A stretch of DNA of 64,000 nt from Brevundimonas subvibrioides (GCF_002280785.1 NZ_NCEQ01000002.1:62001-126000), one strand, 5' to 3'. Positions 37,334 to 46,239 are shown, counted from the first letter of the stretch. Numbers and translations are program-made. Notes: generated by a model not told the origin, from the sequence alone.

Positions 37334-37608
37334 GACTTCGTCCGCAGGGTCCGGACGAAAGTTTTCGGACATTTCGGACGAAACGACTAGTCGCTCCAAC
37401 GATTTCAAAGACCTGCCCGCCGGTCGAATGTCCGTCGGACAGGATTACGTGAAATGGGGCGCTCGTCAGCGCAACTCGATTGTCAAAGATCCATCGGGGA
37501 GAGTGTACGCGCGTTTTCAGGGGCGCCTGTGATAAAGGCTCTCGTTAGGGCCGGGCGTTGAAATCGTTGAGCGAATTCGGGCGTCCGTTGATGGGTATGG
37601 GGCGTTTT
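37334..37608. other. Non-coding stretch with repeated CGGACGAA-type words
   Basis: No gene is supported here. TTCGTCCG (about 37338-37345) pairs with CGGACGAA a few bases on, then TTCGGACATTTCGGACGAA and GTCCGTCGGAC follow within 90 bases, suggesting a repeated binding word or a hairpin downstream of the hypothetical gene. A 34-codon frame beginning MSVGQDYVKWGARQRN near 37428 has no ribosome binding site and is not called. Confidence 0.4.
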
Positions 37609-37789
37609 CCTTCTCCCCTTGCGGGAGAAGGTGGCTGAGCGAAGCGAAGTCGGATGAGGGGTCATGCTGACCTCGCCGGTCCTCTTGGTTGATGCAGATC
37701 TCAGCCGCCGGTGTGACCCCTCACCCGGCCGCGCGAGGACGACGGCTCCGCCGCCGTGCGCGGTCTCCCTCTCCCGCAAGGGGAGAGGG
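37609..37789. repeat. 180-bp palindromic repeat, family C, at the ileS 3' end
   Basis: Terminal hairpins CCTTCTCCC-CTTGC-GGGAGAAGG and CCCTCTCCC-GCAAG-GGGAGAGGG flank an inner GAGGGGTCA...TGACCCCTC inverted repeat. The plan is the same as family A (hairpin, inner inverted repeat, hairpin) with different sequence. It ends 6 bases from the ileS stop codon. Confidence 0.8.
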
Positions 37790-37795
37790 GCGCCG

Positions 37796-40726
37796 TCAGC
37801 CCTGCTTGCTGTCCCACCACCGCACGGCATCGGCGTCGCGGGCGGAGAGGTCGGGGTATTGCGGGTCGGAGCCGACGTCGGGGACGCGGCGCCAGGAGCG
37901 GGCGCATTTGGGGTGGTCGGCCAGCGCGATGGAGACGGTGATGCTGTCGCCGCCTTCCGCCAGTTCGGCGCCTGAGGTGCGGAACACCTCGGCGGCGTCC
38001 AGGTCCGCAAAGGCCGCGAAGGCGCCGGCCGGCCCGGTGACTGTCGGCCAGGCATCGAGCGCCCCGCCGATCGTCTTCTCGCGACGGGCGCCTTCGAGAG
38101 CGTCATTGACGACCTCCAGCACCGACTGCACCGAAGCCCAGCGCGCCGCCTCTTCCGGGTTCCGCCACTGGTCCGGCGTCTGCGGGATGACCCGCGCGCA
38201 GTTCGTCCCCGCGTCCGGATAGAGGGTCGTCCAGGCCTCTTCCATGGTGAAGGGGGTCAGCGGGGCGAGCCAGGCGGTCAGGCGCACGAAGACCTCGTGC
38301 ATCACCGTGCGCGCCGCGCGACGGCGGATGGCGTCGGGGCGGTCGCAGTAGAGGCTGTCCTTGCGGATGTCGAAATACAGGGCCGAGAGGTCGCCGGCGC
38401 AGAACTCCAGCACCGGGCGGACAACATCCTGGAAACGATAGGTCTCGTAGGCGCCGCGCACCTGGAGGTCGAGCTCCCACAGCCGGTGCAGGACGAACCG
38501 TTCCAGCGGCGGCATGTCGGCGTAGTCGACGCGTTCGGCCTCGTCGAAATCGGCCAGGGCGCCCAGCAGGTAGCGGACGGTGTTCCGAAGCTTGCGATAG
38601 GCGTCGACCGTGGTCTGGAGGATCTGCTTCCCGATCCTCTGGTCCTCGGCATAGTCCACCAGGGCGACCCACAGGCGCAGGATGTCGGCGCCGGATTCCT
38701 TGATGATGACGGCGGGGTCGGTGGTGTTGCCCCTGGACTTGGACATCTTCTCCCCGTTCTCGTCCTGGGTGAAGCCGTGGGTGAGGACGGCGTCATAGGG
38801 GGCGCGGCCGCGGGTGCCGGAGCCTTCGAGCAGGTTGGACTGGAACCAGCCGCGATGCTGGTCCGAGCCTTCGAGATACAGGTTCGCGGGCCAGTGGCTG
38901 GGGCGGTCGCCGGTGTAGCCGTGGGCCGGGTCGCGGGTCTCCAGGGTGAAGGCGTGGGTGCAGCCGGAATCGAACCAAACGTCGAGGATGTCCTCGATCT
39001 TCTCGTAGTTGGCCGGGTCGTGCAGGCCGAGGAAGTCGCTGTCGGGGCGGGTGTACCAGGCGTCGGCGCCGCCTTCCTCGATCGCGGCGACGATGCGGGC
39101 GTCGACCTCGGGATCATGCAGTGGCTTGCCCGTGTGTTTGTCGACGAACATGGCCAGCGGCGTGCCCCAGGCGCGCTGGCGGCTGACCAGCCAGTCCGGG
39201 CGCCCCTCGACCATCGAGCGGATGCGGTTCTTGCCGGCGGCCGGGTGGAAGTCGGTCTGGTCGATGGAGGCGAGCGCCGTCTCGCGCAGGGTCGCCCCGT
39301 CGGCGTGGTCCAGCGCCTGGTCCATGCGGATGAACCACTGGGGCGTGTTGCGGAAGATGACCGGGGCCTTGGAGCGCCAGGAGTGGGGGTAGGAGTGTTC
39401 CAGTCGGCCGCGCGCGAGCAGGGTTCCGGCCTCGATCAGCCGGTCCATGACGGCGGGGTTGGCGCTGCCGAACTTGCCGGTCTTCTTGCCCTCGGTCTCG
39501 AGCACCTTGAGACCCGCGAACAGGGGGACGGACGGGTAGTAGGCGCCGTCGGGATCGACGGTGTCGGGCACTTCGTGATGACCGTGGGCCTTCCAGACCT
39601 CGAAGTCGTCAGCGCCGTGGCCGGGCGCCGTGTGGACGAAGCCCGTGCCCGCGTCGTCGGTGACGTGGTCGCCGTCGAGCAGGGGCACGTTGAAGCGGTA
39701 GCCGTCGTCCAGCTCCGCCAGCGGGTGGGCGCAGACCAGACCCGACGGGTTGATGTCGTCCAGACGCGTCCACGTCGCGATCTTCGCCGCCTTGAAGACC
39801 TCTTCGGCCAGCTTGTCGGCCAGGATCAGACGGTCGCCCGGCTTGGCCCAGGGCTCGAACTCCAGGCCCGTCTCCATCGACTGGACCTCATACAGGCCAT
39901 AGGCGATCTCGGGGCCGTAGCTGATCGCGCGGTTGGCCGGGATGGTCCAGGGGGTGGTGGTCCAGATGACGATCGACGGCGTCTGGTGGCGGAAGGCCAG
40001 CAGGTCGTCGGGGTGGTCGTCGGTCGCGGCGATGACCGGGAACCTGACCCAGATCGTGGGTGAGATGTGGTCGTGGTATTCGATCTCGGCGTCGGCCAGG
40101 GCGGTGCGCTCGACCGGCGACCACATCACAGGCTTGGAGCCGCGATAGAGCTGGCCGGAGTTCTTGAACTTGTGGAATTCCGTCACGATGGCGGCCTCGG
40201 CCGAATAGTCCATCGTGGCGTAGCGGTTCTCGAAGTCGCCGGTGATGCCGAGGCGCAGGAACTGGGCCTTCTGAACCTCGATCCAGCCGGCGGCGTAGGT
40301 GCGACAGGCGGCGCGGAACTCGGCCTTTGAGACCTCGTCCTTGCGGCGGCCCTTGGCGCGGTACTGTTCCTCGATCTTCCACTCGATCGGCAGGCCGTGG
40401 CAGTCCCAGCCGGGCACGAAGTCGACGTCGTAGCCGAGCAGGAAGCGCGAACGGACCACAAAGTCCTTCAGCGTCTTGTTCAGGGCGTGGCCGATGTGGA
40501 TGTCGCCGTTGGCGTAGGGCGGGCCGTCGTGGAGCACGTAGAGCGGCGCGTTCTCGGACTGACGCTGCGCGCGCAGGGTCGAATACAGATCGCCCCACTG
40601 TTCCAGGATCAGCGGTTCCTTCTGGGGCAGGCCGCCGCGCATGGGGAAGGGCGTCTCGGGCAGGAAGACGGTCTCGCGATAGTCGCGGGCGGTCGGAGAA
40701 TCGGGGGTCTGGGCGTCGTCGGCCAT
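37796..40726 (-). CDS. ileS: Isoleucyl-tRNA synthetase
   Basis: A 976-residue class Ia synthetase. HIGH motif at 77-80 (GDIHIGHALNK), editing domain with TTTPWTIPANRAIS and the GTGFVHTAPGHGADDF region, KMSKS at 660-664 (EKMSKSRGN), and the anticodon-binding domain after about 700. The C-terminal end WWDSKQG lacks the zinc-finger cysteines seen in the E. coli type, typical for alphaproteobacteria. The ATG at 40724-40726 was chosen over a long upstream extension that has no domain homology. The 3' end abuts a palindromic repeat. Confidence 0.96.
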   Translation of the reverse strand: MADDAQTPDSPTARDYRETVFLPETPFPMRGGLPQKEPLILEQWGDLYSTLRAQRQSENAPLYVLHDGPPYANGDIHIGHALNKTLKDFVVRSRFLLGYDVDFVPGWDCHGLPIEWKIEEQYRAKGRRKDEVSKAEFRAACRTYAAGWIEVQKAQFLRLGITGDFENRYATMDYSAEAAIVTEFHKFKNSGQLYRGSKPVMWSPVERTALADAEIEYHDHISPTIWVRFPVIAATDDHPDDLLAFRHQTPSIVIWTTTPWTIPANRAISYGPEIAYGLYEVQSMETGLEFEPWAKPGDRLILADKLAEEVFKAAKIATWTRLDDINPSGLVCAHPLAELDDGYRFNVPLLDGDHVTDDAGTGFVHTAPGHGADDFEVWKAHGHHEVPDTVDPDGAYYPSVPLFAGLKVLETEGKKTGKFGSANPAVMDRLIEAGTLLARGRLEHSYPHSWRSKAPVIFRNTPQWFIRMDQALDHADGATLRETALASIDQTDFHPAAGKNRIRSMVEGRPDWLVSRQRAWGTPLAMFVDKHTGKPLHDPEVDARIVAAIEEGGADAWYTRPDSDFLGLHDPANYEKIEDILDVWFDSGCTHAFTLETRDPAHGYTGDRPSHWPANLYLEGSDQHRGWFQSNLLEGSGTRGRAPYDAVLTHGFTQDENGEKMSKSRGNTTDPAVIIKESGADILRLWVALVDYAEDQRIGKQILQTTVDAYRKLRNTVRYLLGALADFDEAERVDYADMPPLERFVLHRLWELDLQVRGAYETYRFQDVVRPVLEFCAGDLSALYFDIRKDSLYCDRPDAIRRRAARTVMHEVFVRLTAWLAPLTPFTMEEAWTTLYPDAGTNCARVIPQTPDQWRNPEEAARWASVQSVLEVVNDALEGARREKTIGGALDAWPTVTGPAGAFAAFADLDAAEVFRTSGAELAEGGDSITVSIALADHPKCARSWRRVPDVGSDPQYPDLSARDADAVRWWDSKQG

Positions 40727-40961
40727 GGGATCAGTCTCGGGCAAGCGTGTGGGCGTCGGGGTGAGGTCGGCTGGCGATCCCGGCGGGCGCGGAGGCGGTG
40801 AAGCCCCGTCGGCGCTACGCCGGGCGGCTAATCTCGATCGGAATGATCCGGCGCGCGTCCATCGTCGGTTCCTATCAGGGCGCGGGGGCTGGGAAAAGCG
40901 CGGGCTTGCGGTAACGTCGCTTTCAAGCGGCGCAGACGCGCCGAAAGGGACGAGAGACACC

Positions 40962-41504
40962 ATGCGCACGATCCTGATTCTGACCGCCGCCAGCCTGGCG
41001 CTGGCCGCCTGCAACCCGCCGACGGAGACGGCGGAGGCCGCGCCCGCGGTGGTCGCGACGACTCAGGCCGCCACGACGCCGGAGGTGTTTATCCGCAGCC
41101 TGTACGAAGTCTCCGATAACAGTGCGGAGATGGTGGAAGACAGCCCGATGTGGTCGGCGCGGACGCGGGCGCTGCTGGCGGAAACGGTTCGACTGACGCA
41201 GGAAGGCGATCAGGGCTTCTTCGACGCCCAGCCGATCTGCGACTGCCAGGACGGGACGCCGGTGCTGCAGTCGGCCACGGCGACCTCGACCGGCCCGACC
41301 ACCGCCGATGTGGTCTCGGTCCAGGGTTTCGCCGAGCCGGGCAACGCCGTGCATCACAAGACCTACAAGCTGGTGCTGGAGGACGGCCGGTGGCGGATCG
41401 ACGACATCACCTATCAGGACATGGGCGACGAGTTCGAGCGTGAGCCGCTGGTTCAGCAACTGAACGCCTGGATCGCCGCGGCCAGGACGCAACCGGCGGC
41501 ATGA
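40962..41504 (+). CDS. DUF3828-type lipoprotein, copy 1
   Basis: A 180-residue lipoprotein with a lipobox (LTAASLALAAC) near residue 17. The mature part is a DUF3828/NTF2-like domain: TPEVFIRSLYEVSD, DAQPICDCQDG, then HKTYKLVLEDGRWRIDDITY. The CxC in PICDCQD is shared with the next gene. First of three consecutive small lipoprotein genes; ends 15 bases before the next start (an upstream ATG there would overlap by 4). Confidence 0.78.
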   Translation: MRTILILTAASLALAACNPPTETAEAAPAVVATTQAATTPEVFIRSLYEVSDNSAEMVEDSPMWSARTRALLAETVRLTQEGDQGFFDAQPICDCQDGTPVLQSATATSTGPTTADVVSVQGFAEPGNAVHHKTYKLVLEDGRWRIDDITYQDMGDEFEREPLVQQLNAWIAAARTQPAA

Positions 41505-41518
41505 GACGGAGACTGACG

Positions 41519-42082
41519 ATGCGCAGTGTGATGATGCTTTCGGCCGCCGCCGTGGCGTTGGCGGCCTGTTCCCAGGACAAGGAGGCCAGGGCGCCGGAGA
41601 CGGCGTCGGCCTCCGCAACGGCCGGTGCGACGGCTGCGACTGGACCGGTGTCGCGCGACCAGGTCTATGCGGCGGCGGGCGAGGGGCCCGAGGCCTTCGT
41701 GCGGGCGATCTACGCCCAGTACGTCAACGGCGGGCCGCAGGGCGAACAGCCGGCGCCGGGACAGGACCCGATGTTCTCGCGCACGATGAACGCCCTGATC
41801 GGCGCCGATTTCCGGGCTGCGAACGGCGAGGTTCCGACCCTGAACTACGATCCCTTCTGCGTCTGCCAGGACCAGGGCGATTTCGTCGTGACAGCCACGG
41901 CGGTGGCCCAGGCGGACGCCAACACCGCCGAGGCCAATGTCGCCTTCACCAATATGGGAGAGCCGAAGACCCTGAAGCTCAAACTGGTGCGCGAAGGGCC
42001 GAACTGGAAGGTCGACGACATCATCGACGGCACGGACTCGCTGCACGACACGCTGATGGCGGTGGCCGAGGCGGCGGGGTGA
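41519..42082 (+). CDS. DUF3828-type lipoprotein, copy 2
   Basis: A 187-residue lipoprotein. Start at ATG 41519 with GGAG 8 bases before, giving signal and lipobox LSAAAVALAAC; an ATG at 41501 overlapping the previous stop is the alternative. The domain repeats the plan of the upstream gene: EAFVRAIYAQYVNG, NYDPFCVCQDQGDF, KTLKLKLVREGPNWKVDDII. The CxC motif aligns with copy 1. A duplication of the same type is the likely origin. Confidence 0.78.
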   Translation: MRSVMMLSAAAVALAACSQDKEARAPETASASATAGATAATGPVSRDQVYAAAGEGPEAFVRAIYAQYVNGGPQGEQPAPGQDPMFSRTMNALIGADFRAANGEVPTLNYDPFCVCQDQGDFVVTATAVAQADANTAEANVAFTNMGEPKTLKLKLVREGPNWKVDDIIDGTDSLHDTLMAVAEAAG

Positions 42083-42558
42083 GGATGGGCAGGGCGCCGG
42101 GCAGCGTCCTGATCTTCGCGGCCGCATTGGGGGCCTGCGCAACGACCGGGGCCTCACATTCGCGCCTCGAATTGCTCAGTGATGTGGCTGTATCCGCGCA
42201 ACAGCCGGGCTGGGTTCGGCTCGACCCGAGTGGTTGCATCCTCAAGCCTGGGACCGGAACCAGACCGACAACGGACGACAGGGAATGCTCCGGTCGGATT
42301 GATCTCAACGGCGACGGGCGGCAGGAGAGGCTGACCACCCTCTATGTCTCCGGCCGGGGATCAGTCCTGACCCTTTTCGATGGCGATCCGTCTCGCGTCG
42401 ATCCGATACTTCAGGCCGAAGGCTACGCCTTGATGGCGACCACGGAACGGGAATCACGCGGATGGCCAATTGTTGCGGTTTACGGTGATCCGGTGTCGGC
42501 AGACGAACTGACCGGCGTGCAACAGGTGTGGACCGGCGAGATCTACGCCCCGCGCTAG
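42079..42558 (+). CDS. Small lipoprotein, third of the cluster, unknown function
   Basis: A 159-residue protein with a lipoprotein signal (APGSVLIFAAALGAC). It begins with GTG overlapping the previous stop (GTGA), with GAGG 7 bases before, so it is coupled to the DUF3828 genes. The mature part has RIDLNGDGRQERLTTLYVSG, which looks like an FG-GAP/EF-hand-like DxNxDG calcium-binding loop, and three further cysteines. It converges on ribF with a 4-base overlap. Confidence 0.65.
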   Translation: MRMGRAPGSVLIFAAALGACATTGASHSRLELLSDVAVSAQQPGWVRLDPSGCILKPGTGTRPTTDDRECSGRIDLNGDGRQERLTTLYVSGRGSVLTLFDGDPSRVDPILQAEGYALMATTERESRGWPIVAVYGDPVSADELTGVQQVWTGEIYAPR

Positions 42559-43535
42559 GCCTTGGGGGCGAGCACCGCCCGCGCCGCCGCAGCATCCGCG
42601 TCGATCTGGGTCTTCAGGGCGTCGAGGCCGTCGAAATTCATCTCGCCGCGCAGCAGGGCGACGAGTTCGGTCTCGATGGTCTGGCCGTAGAGGTCTTCGG
42701 CGAAGTCGAACAGCCAGACTTCCAGCAGGGGCTCGGCGATCGCGAACATCGGGCGGACGCCCAGGCTGGAGACGCCGTCGATGACGCGGCCGTCGGGCAG
42801 GCGGGTCCGGGTGGCGTAGATACCGTAGGCCGGACGCATATAGTCGCCGAGACGGACGTTGGCGGTGGGGACGCCGATGGTGCGGCCGCGCTTGTCGCCG
42901 TGGACGACCTCGCCCTCGATGGCGAAGGGGCGGCTCAGGATGGCGGCGGCGCGGGCCATGTCGCCGGCGTTCAGGGCCTCGCGCACGGCGCTGGACGACA
43001 GTTTCAGGCCGTCGGTGTCGTCGATCCGTTCGGTGACCGCGACCGAGAAGCCCAACTGGCGGCCGATGCGGGCCAGCGAGTCGGGAGAACCGGTGCGGCC
43101 CTTGCCGTAGGTGAAGTCGAAGCCGACCGAGGCGTGGGCCAGGCCCAGGCCATCCTTGTGGCCTACCGCGCCTTGCGCTGCTTGAGGCCGGCCGGCAAGC
43201 ACGTCGACGGCGAAGGCCTCGTCCGTCATGGCGGCCATGCCGGCGTCGAAGGGCAGGAGGTAGAGGCGAGTTACCCCCAGAGGCTCCAGCGCACGGGCCA
43301 TCTGGCCGGGCGTCATCAGGCGGAATGGGGCGGCGTCGGGCTGAAACCAGCGCCGCGGATGCGGGTCGAAGCTGACGACGGCCAGGGGGGCGCCGAGGCG
43401 GTCGGCCGCGATGCGGGCCGAGGCGATAACGGCCTGATGGCCCTTGTGGACGCCATCGAAGGCGCCGAGCGCGGCGGCGGCGCCTCGCTGTGAGGCGGGC
43501 AGGTCGCGCCAGTCGCGGATGATGTCGATGGGCAC
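42555..43535 (-). CDS. ribF: Bifunctional riboflavin kinase / FAD synthetase
   Basis: A 326-residue enzyme making FMN and then FAD. The N-terminal nucleotidyltransferase has GAFDGVHKGHQAVI and SFDPHPRRWF, ending with GFDFTYGKGRTG and SSSAVREALNAGD; the C-terminal kinase domain has HGDKRGRTIGVPTANVR and GVSSLGVRPMF. Residues 115-132 (AGRPQAAQGAVGHKDGLG) look longer than the matching loop in other RibF proteins I know, as if about 40 bases were inserted. Otherwise complete. Confidence 0.93.
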   Translation of the reverse strand: MPIDIIRDWRDLPASQRGAAAALGAFDGVHKGHQAVIASARIAADRLGAPLAVVSFDPHPRRWFQPDAAPFRLMTPGQMARALEPLGVTRLYLLPFDAGMAAMTDEAFAVDVLAGRPQAAQGAVGHKDGLGLAHASVGFDFTYGKGRTGSPDSLARIGRQLGFSVAVTERIDDTDGLKLSSSAVREALNAGDMARAAAILSRPFAIEGEVVHGDKRGRTIGVPTANVRLGDYMRPAYGIYATRTRLPDGRVIDGVSSLGVRPMFAIAEPLLEVWLFDFAEDLYGQTIETELVALLRGEMNFDGLDALKTQIDADAAAARAVLAPKA

Positions 43536-43548
43536 GGCCTGGCCTCGA

Positions 43549-44004
43549 TCAGGCCTTGGCGGGACGGCGGCGGCGGGGAACGCGCACGGTGGCCTCGCCC
43601 TCCATGATCATCTCGTCGCCGACATAGCCTTCGGTGCGCAGGATGACGCGGGCCGATTCGGAATCGACGGAGGCCACGGTGATCTTCGCGGTCACCACGT
43701 CGCCGATGCGGACCGGCTTGTGGAAGGCGAGAGACTGGCTGAGGTAGATGGCGCCGGCCCCGGGCAGGATGGTGCCGACGACGGCCGAACCGAACGAGGC
43801 CGAGAGCAGGCCGTGGGCGATCCGCCCGCGGTAGGCCGTCTTCGAAGCGAAGGCCTCGTCCATGTGCACCGGGTTGAAATCGTCCGAGGCCTCGGCGAAC
43901 TGCTGGATGCGGTCCTCCGTGATGGTCACGTCCTTGACCGCCACCATGCCGGGCTCGAGTTCTTCGAGAATGTAGCCGCCCGAGGGGTGAGGTCCGGTAA
44001 TCAT
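43549..44004 (-). CDS. MaoC family enoyl-CoA hydratase
   Basis: A 151-residue hot-dog fold hydratase of the PhaJ/MaoC type. The hydratase-2 motif is visible as DFNPVHMDEAFASKT and GRIAHGLLSASFGSAVVGT, with catalytic Asp and His. It adds water to a (R)-enoyl-CoA, as in fatty acid or PHA precursor metabolism. The C-terminal tail is basic (RVPRRRRPAKA). Ends 13 bases before ribF on the same strand. Confidence 0.88.
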   Translation of the reverse strand: MITGPHPSGGYILEELEPGMVAVKDVTITEDRIQQFAEASDDFNPVHMDEAFASKTAYRGRIAHGLLSASFGSAVVGTILPGAGAIYLSQSLAFHKPVRIGDVVTAKITVASVDSESARVILRTEGYVGDEMIMEGEATVRVPRRRRPAKA

Positions 44005-44052
44005 GTGGCGGTGTTAGACGCGCTTCGCCGATTTGGCGATAGCGGCCGGTCG

Positions 44053-44397
44053 TCAGTCGAGCCGCGCCAACTCGGATCGCGCCATCATGAGGATGGCAGT
44101 CAGGTCACGCGTCGTCGTCTGATAAACGAAGTCAGCGGCGACACTGTCGTACTCGTGCCGATAGAAGTTGCCGGCATCGGCGATGTCGCGCCACGGCAGG
44201 TCCGGATGACGCGCTTTGAGATCGTCGGGCAGGCGGCGTGTCGCCTCACTGATGACTTCGAGGCAGCGGGTTACAGCGTGGAAGGTTTTCCGATCGTCGC
44301 GAAAGGCGTCCCGGTCGAGGCCAATCAGGAACCCCTGAGCTTCCAGAGCATGCAGCGCGATCGCCGCCAACGCCCTTCCGCCGCGGTCAGAAGGCAT
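44053..44397 (-). CDS. hepT: HepT-type toxin (DUF86 ribonuclease)
   Basis: A 114-residue helical protein of the HepT (HEPN) family. The RNase-type motif is present near the C-terminus as YRHEYDSV, one variant of R-x4-H-x-Y, preceded by DLPWRDIADAGNF. Start at ATG 44397, which overlaps the upstream antitoxin gene by 11 bases. Paired with an MNT nucleotidyltransferase in the standard HepT/MntA order (antitoxin first). Confidence 0.82.
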   Translation of the reverse strand: MPSDRGGRALAAIALHALEAQGFLIGLDRDAFRDDRKTFHAVTRCLEVISEATRRLPDDLKARHPDLPWRDIADAGNFYRHEYDSVAADFVYQTTTRDLTAILMMARSELARLD

Positions 44398-44683
44398 AGA
44401 TCGCGTCGCGCTCCGCAGACGGCCGAACGTGGGGCTGGAGCGTCGCGCGATTGGCGACATCAACCACCACGGGGAAGAGCCCGCTGATAAACCGGGTCAG
44501 GGCGACGTACTGGTAGACGCCGAGTTCGGCCGCCGGGTCGATATCCACGAGCAGATCCAGATCGCTGTCGGGACGGTTCTGTTTACGGGCGGTCGATCCG
44601 AACACGGCGGCGTGCGCGACCCCGCGCCTTTGCAGCTCGGCGCGATGCCCTTTCAGAATGGCGATCGCTTCGCGACTTTCCAT
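44387..44683 (-). CDS. mntA: MntA-type nucleotidyltransferase antitoxin
   Basis: A 98-residue minimal nucleotidyltransferase with the GSX10DXD motif: VFGSTARKQNRPDSDLDLLV. MntA-type antitoxins are known to neutralise HepT toxins by AMPylating the tyrosine of the HepT motif. Overlaps hepT by 11 bases, so both are made from one message. Confidence 0.85.
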   Translation of the reverse strand: MESREAIAILKGHRAELQRRGVAHAAVFGSTARKQNRPDSDLDLLVDIDPAAELGVYQYVALTRFISGLFPVVVDVANRATLQPHVRPSAERDAIYAF

Positions 44684-44725
44684 GAGACCAGCATAACGCA
44701 GACACGCGGGTTTCGCATCAACGTC

Positions 44726-45595
44726 TCACCACTTCAGGTCCAGGGCGGCGTAGCGCGCGTAGGCGGTTTCGGCGGTCAGCAAGGCCTGAGCCCGGACCGG
44801 ATCGATCCGGCCGTCGTCGCCGCGCGCAGCGTCCCCGTGGATGCCCTGGGCGATGAACAGGCAGTCGAGCGCCTGCTGGTTGGCGCCGAGAACGTCGGTG
44901 ATGACGCCGTCGCCGATGCAGAGGACGCGGGAGCGGTCGACCGGGCGACCCATGAGGGTTTCCGCCTCGGCGAGGGACAGGGCGTAGATCGGGCCGTAGG
45001 GCTTGCCGGCCATGGTGACCCGGCCGCCGAGCGATTCGTACACATCAGCCAGGGCGCCGCCGCAGTAGATGATCCTGTCGCCGCGCTGGACGATTCGATC
45101 GGGGTTGGCGCAGATCAGCTCCAGATCGCGGGCGGCGGCCTCGGACAGCTGTTCGACATAGTGCTGGGGCGTCTCGGTCTCGTCGTCGATCATGCCGGTG
45201 ACCGACAGGAAGGCGGCGTCGGCGACGCTGGTCGCGCGCTGCAGGTCCAGGCCTTCATAGAGAATGTCGTCGCGGGCCGGACCGATGATCAGGGCCGGGC
45301 CGGGCGCGCGGCGGGCCAGCTCCATCCGGGTGGCGTCGCCCGAGGTGACGAAGGCCCTCCAGCTGTCGCGGGGCACGCCGAGGCTGTCGAGCTGGGCGAT
45401 GACGTCGGAGGCCGGGCGCGGCGAGTTGGAGATCAGCACGACGTGGCCGCCCTGTTCATTGAACTTCGTCAGGGCCTCGCAGGCCTCGGGCCAGCTTTCG
45501 CGGCCGTTGTGGATCACGCCCCAGACGTCGCACAGCAGGATGTCGTAGTCGGCGGCGACGGCGCTGAGGCTGGGGAGGGCGTGGGGCTGGGTCAT
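44726..45595 (-). CDS. HAD-superfamily hydrolase, TIGR01459 type
   Basis: A 289-residue HAD phosphatase. Motif I is DILLCDVWGVIHNG, motif II VVLISNSPRP, motif III is around GKPYGPIYALSL and motif IV LCIGDGVITDVLGAN. The C2-cap arrangement fits the NagD-like group TIGR01459, whose substrate is unknown. Located between the toxin-antitoxin pair and lspA, on the minus strand. Confidence 0.85.
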   Translation of the reverse strand: MTQPHALPSLSAVAADYDILLCDVWGVIHNGRESWPEACEALTKFNEQGGHVVLISNSPRPASDVIAQLDSLGVPRDSWRAFVTSGDATRMELARRAPGPALIIGPARDDILYEGLDLQRATSVADAAFLSVTGMIDDETETPQHYVEQLSEAAARDLELICANPDRIVQRGDRIIYCGGALADVYESLGGRVTMAGKPYGPIYALSLAEAETLMGRPVDRSRVLCIGDGVITDVLGANQQALDCLFIAQGIHGDAARGDDGRIDPVRAQALLTAETAYARYAALDLKW

Positions 45596-45674
45596 GGCTC
45601 GTGACTAACCCGTCGGGTCGAAAGGGTGAAGCGAGGGTTTGGCGGCGCGACCATGTCCTGCTAACCGGACGCGC

Positions 45675-46181
45675 ATGAAAATCCCTCGCATCGCCTGGGC
45701 CGCCTATGGCTTCGCCCTCGTCGTCATCGTGCTGGACCAGTTGACCAAGTACTGGATGCTGGATGGCCTGAGCCTGCGCGAGGTCGGGCGGGTTCTGGTC
45801 TGGCCACCGATCCTGAACTTTTCCTATGTCGAGAACACGGGCGTCAGCTTCGGCATGTTCGGAGGCGGTGAAGCGCGCTGGGCGTTGAGCGTCTTCTCGA
45901 TCGTCGTGGCGGGCGCGCTGGCGTGGTGGGCGCTCAAGGCGGAGCGGCGCACCCTGGTCGCAGCCATCGGCCTGGTGATTGGCGGGGCGATCGGCAATGC
46001 CATCGACCGGATCCAGTACGGCTATGTCGTGGACTTCATCGATTTCTCGGGGACCGGCGTGTTTCCGTGGGTTTTCAACATCGCCGACAGCGCCATCACC
46101 ATCGGCGTTCTGCTGCTGATTATCGACAGTGTGATGTCGGAGCGGAAGCAGGCCGTTGGCGTGGCCCACGAAAAGGCGTAA
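45675..46181 (+). CDS. lspA: Lipoprotein signal peptidase (LspA, signal peptidase II)
   Basis: A 168-residue membrane protease with four membrane helices that cleaves prolipoproteins at the lipobox cysteine. The two catalytic aspartates are seen in GNAIDRIQYGYVVDFID and VFNIADSAITIG. Start at ATG 45675. It is fitting that several lipoprotein genes lie nearby, but it is a housekeeping enzyme. Confidence 0.95.
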   Translation: MKIPRIAWAAYGFALVVIVLDQLTKYWMLDGLSLREVGRVLVWPPILNFSYVENTGVSFGMFGGGEARWALSVFSIVVAGALAWWALKAERRTLVAAIGLVIGGAIGNAIDRIQYGYVVDFIDFSGTGVFPWVFNIADSAITIGVLLLIIDSVMSERKQAVGVAHEKA

Positions 46182-46239
46182 TCACCCGCTCTTTCCTGCT
46201 GTCCAGAGCGCAGGTTTTGCGCCGGAGCCGAACCGACCC

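Noticed and set aside
37428..37532. 34-codon frame starting MSVGQDYVKWG
   Set aside because: No ribosome binding site and it sits among repeated words; not enough to call a gene.
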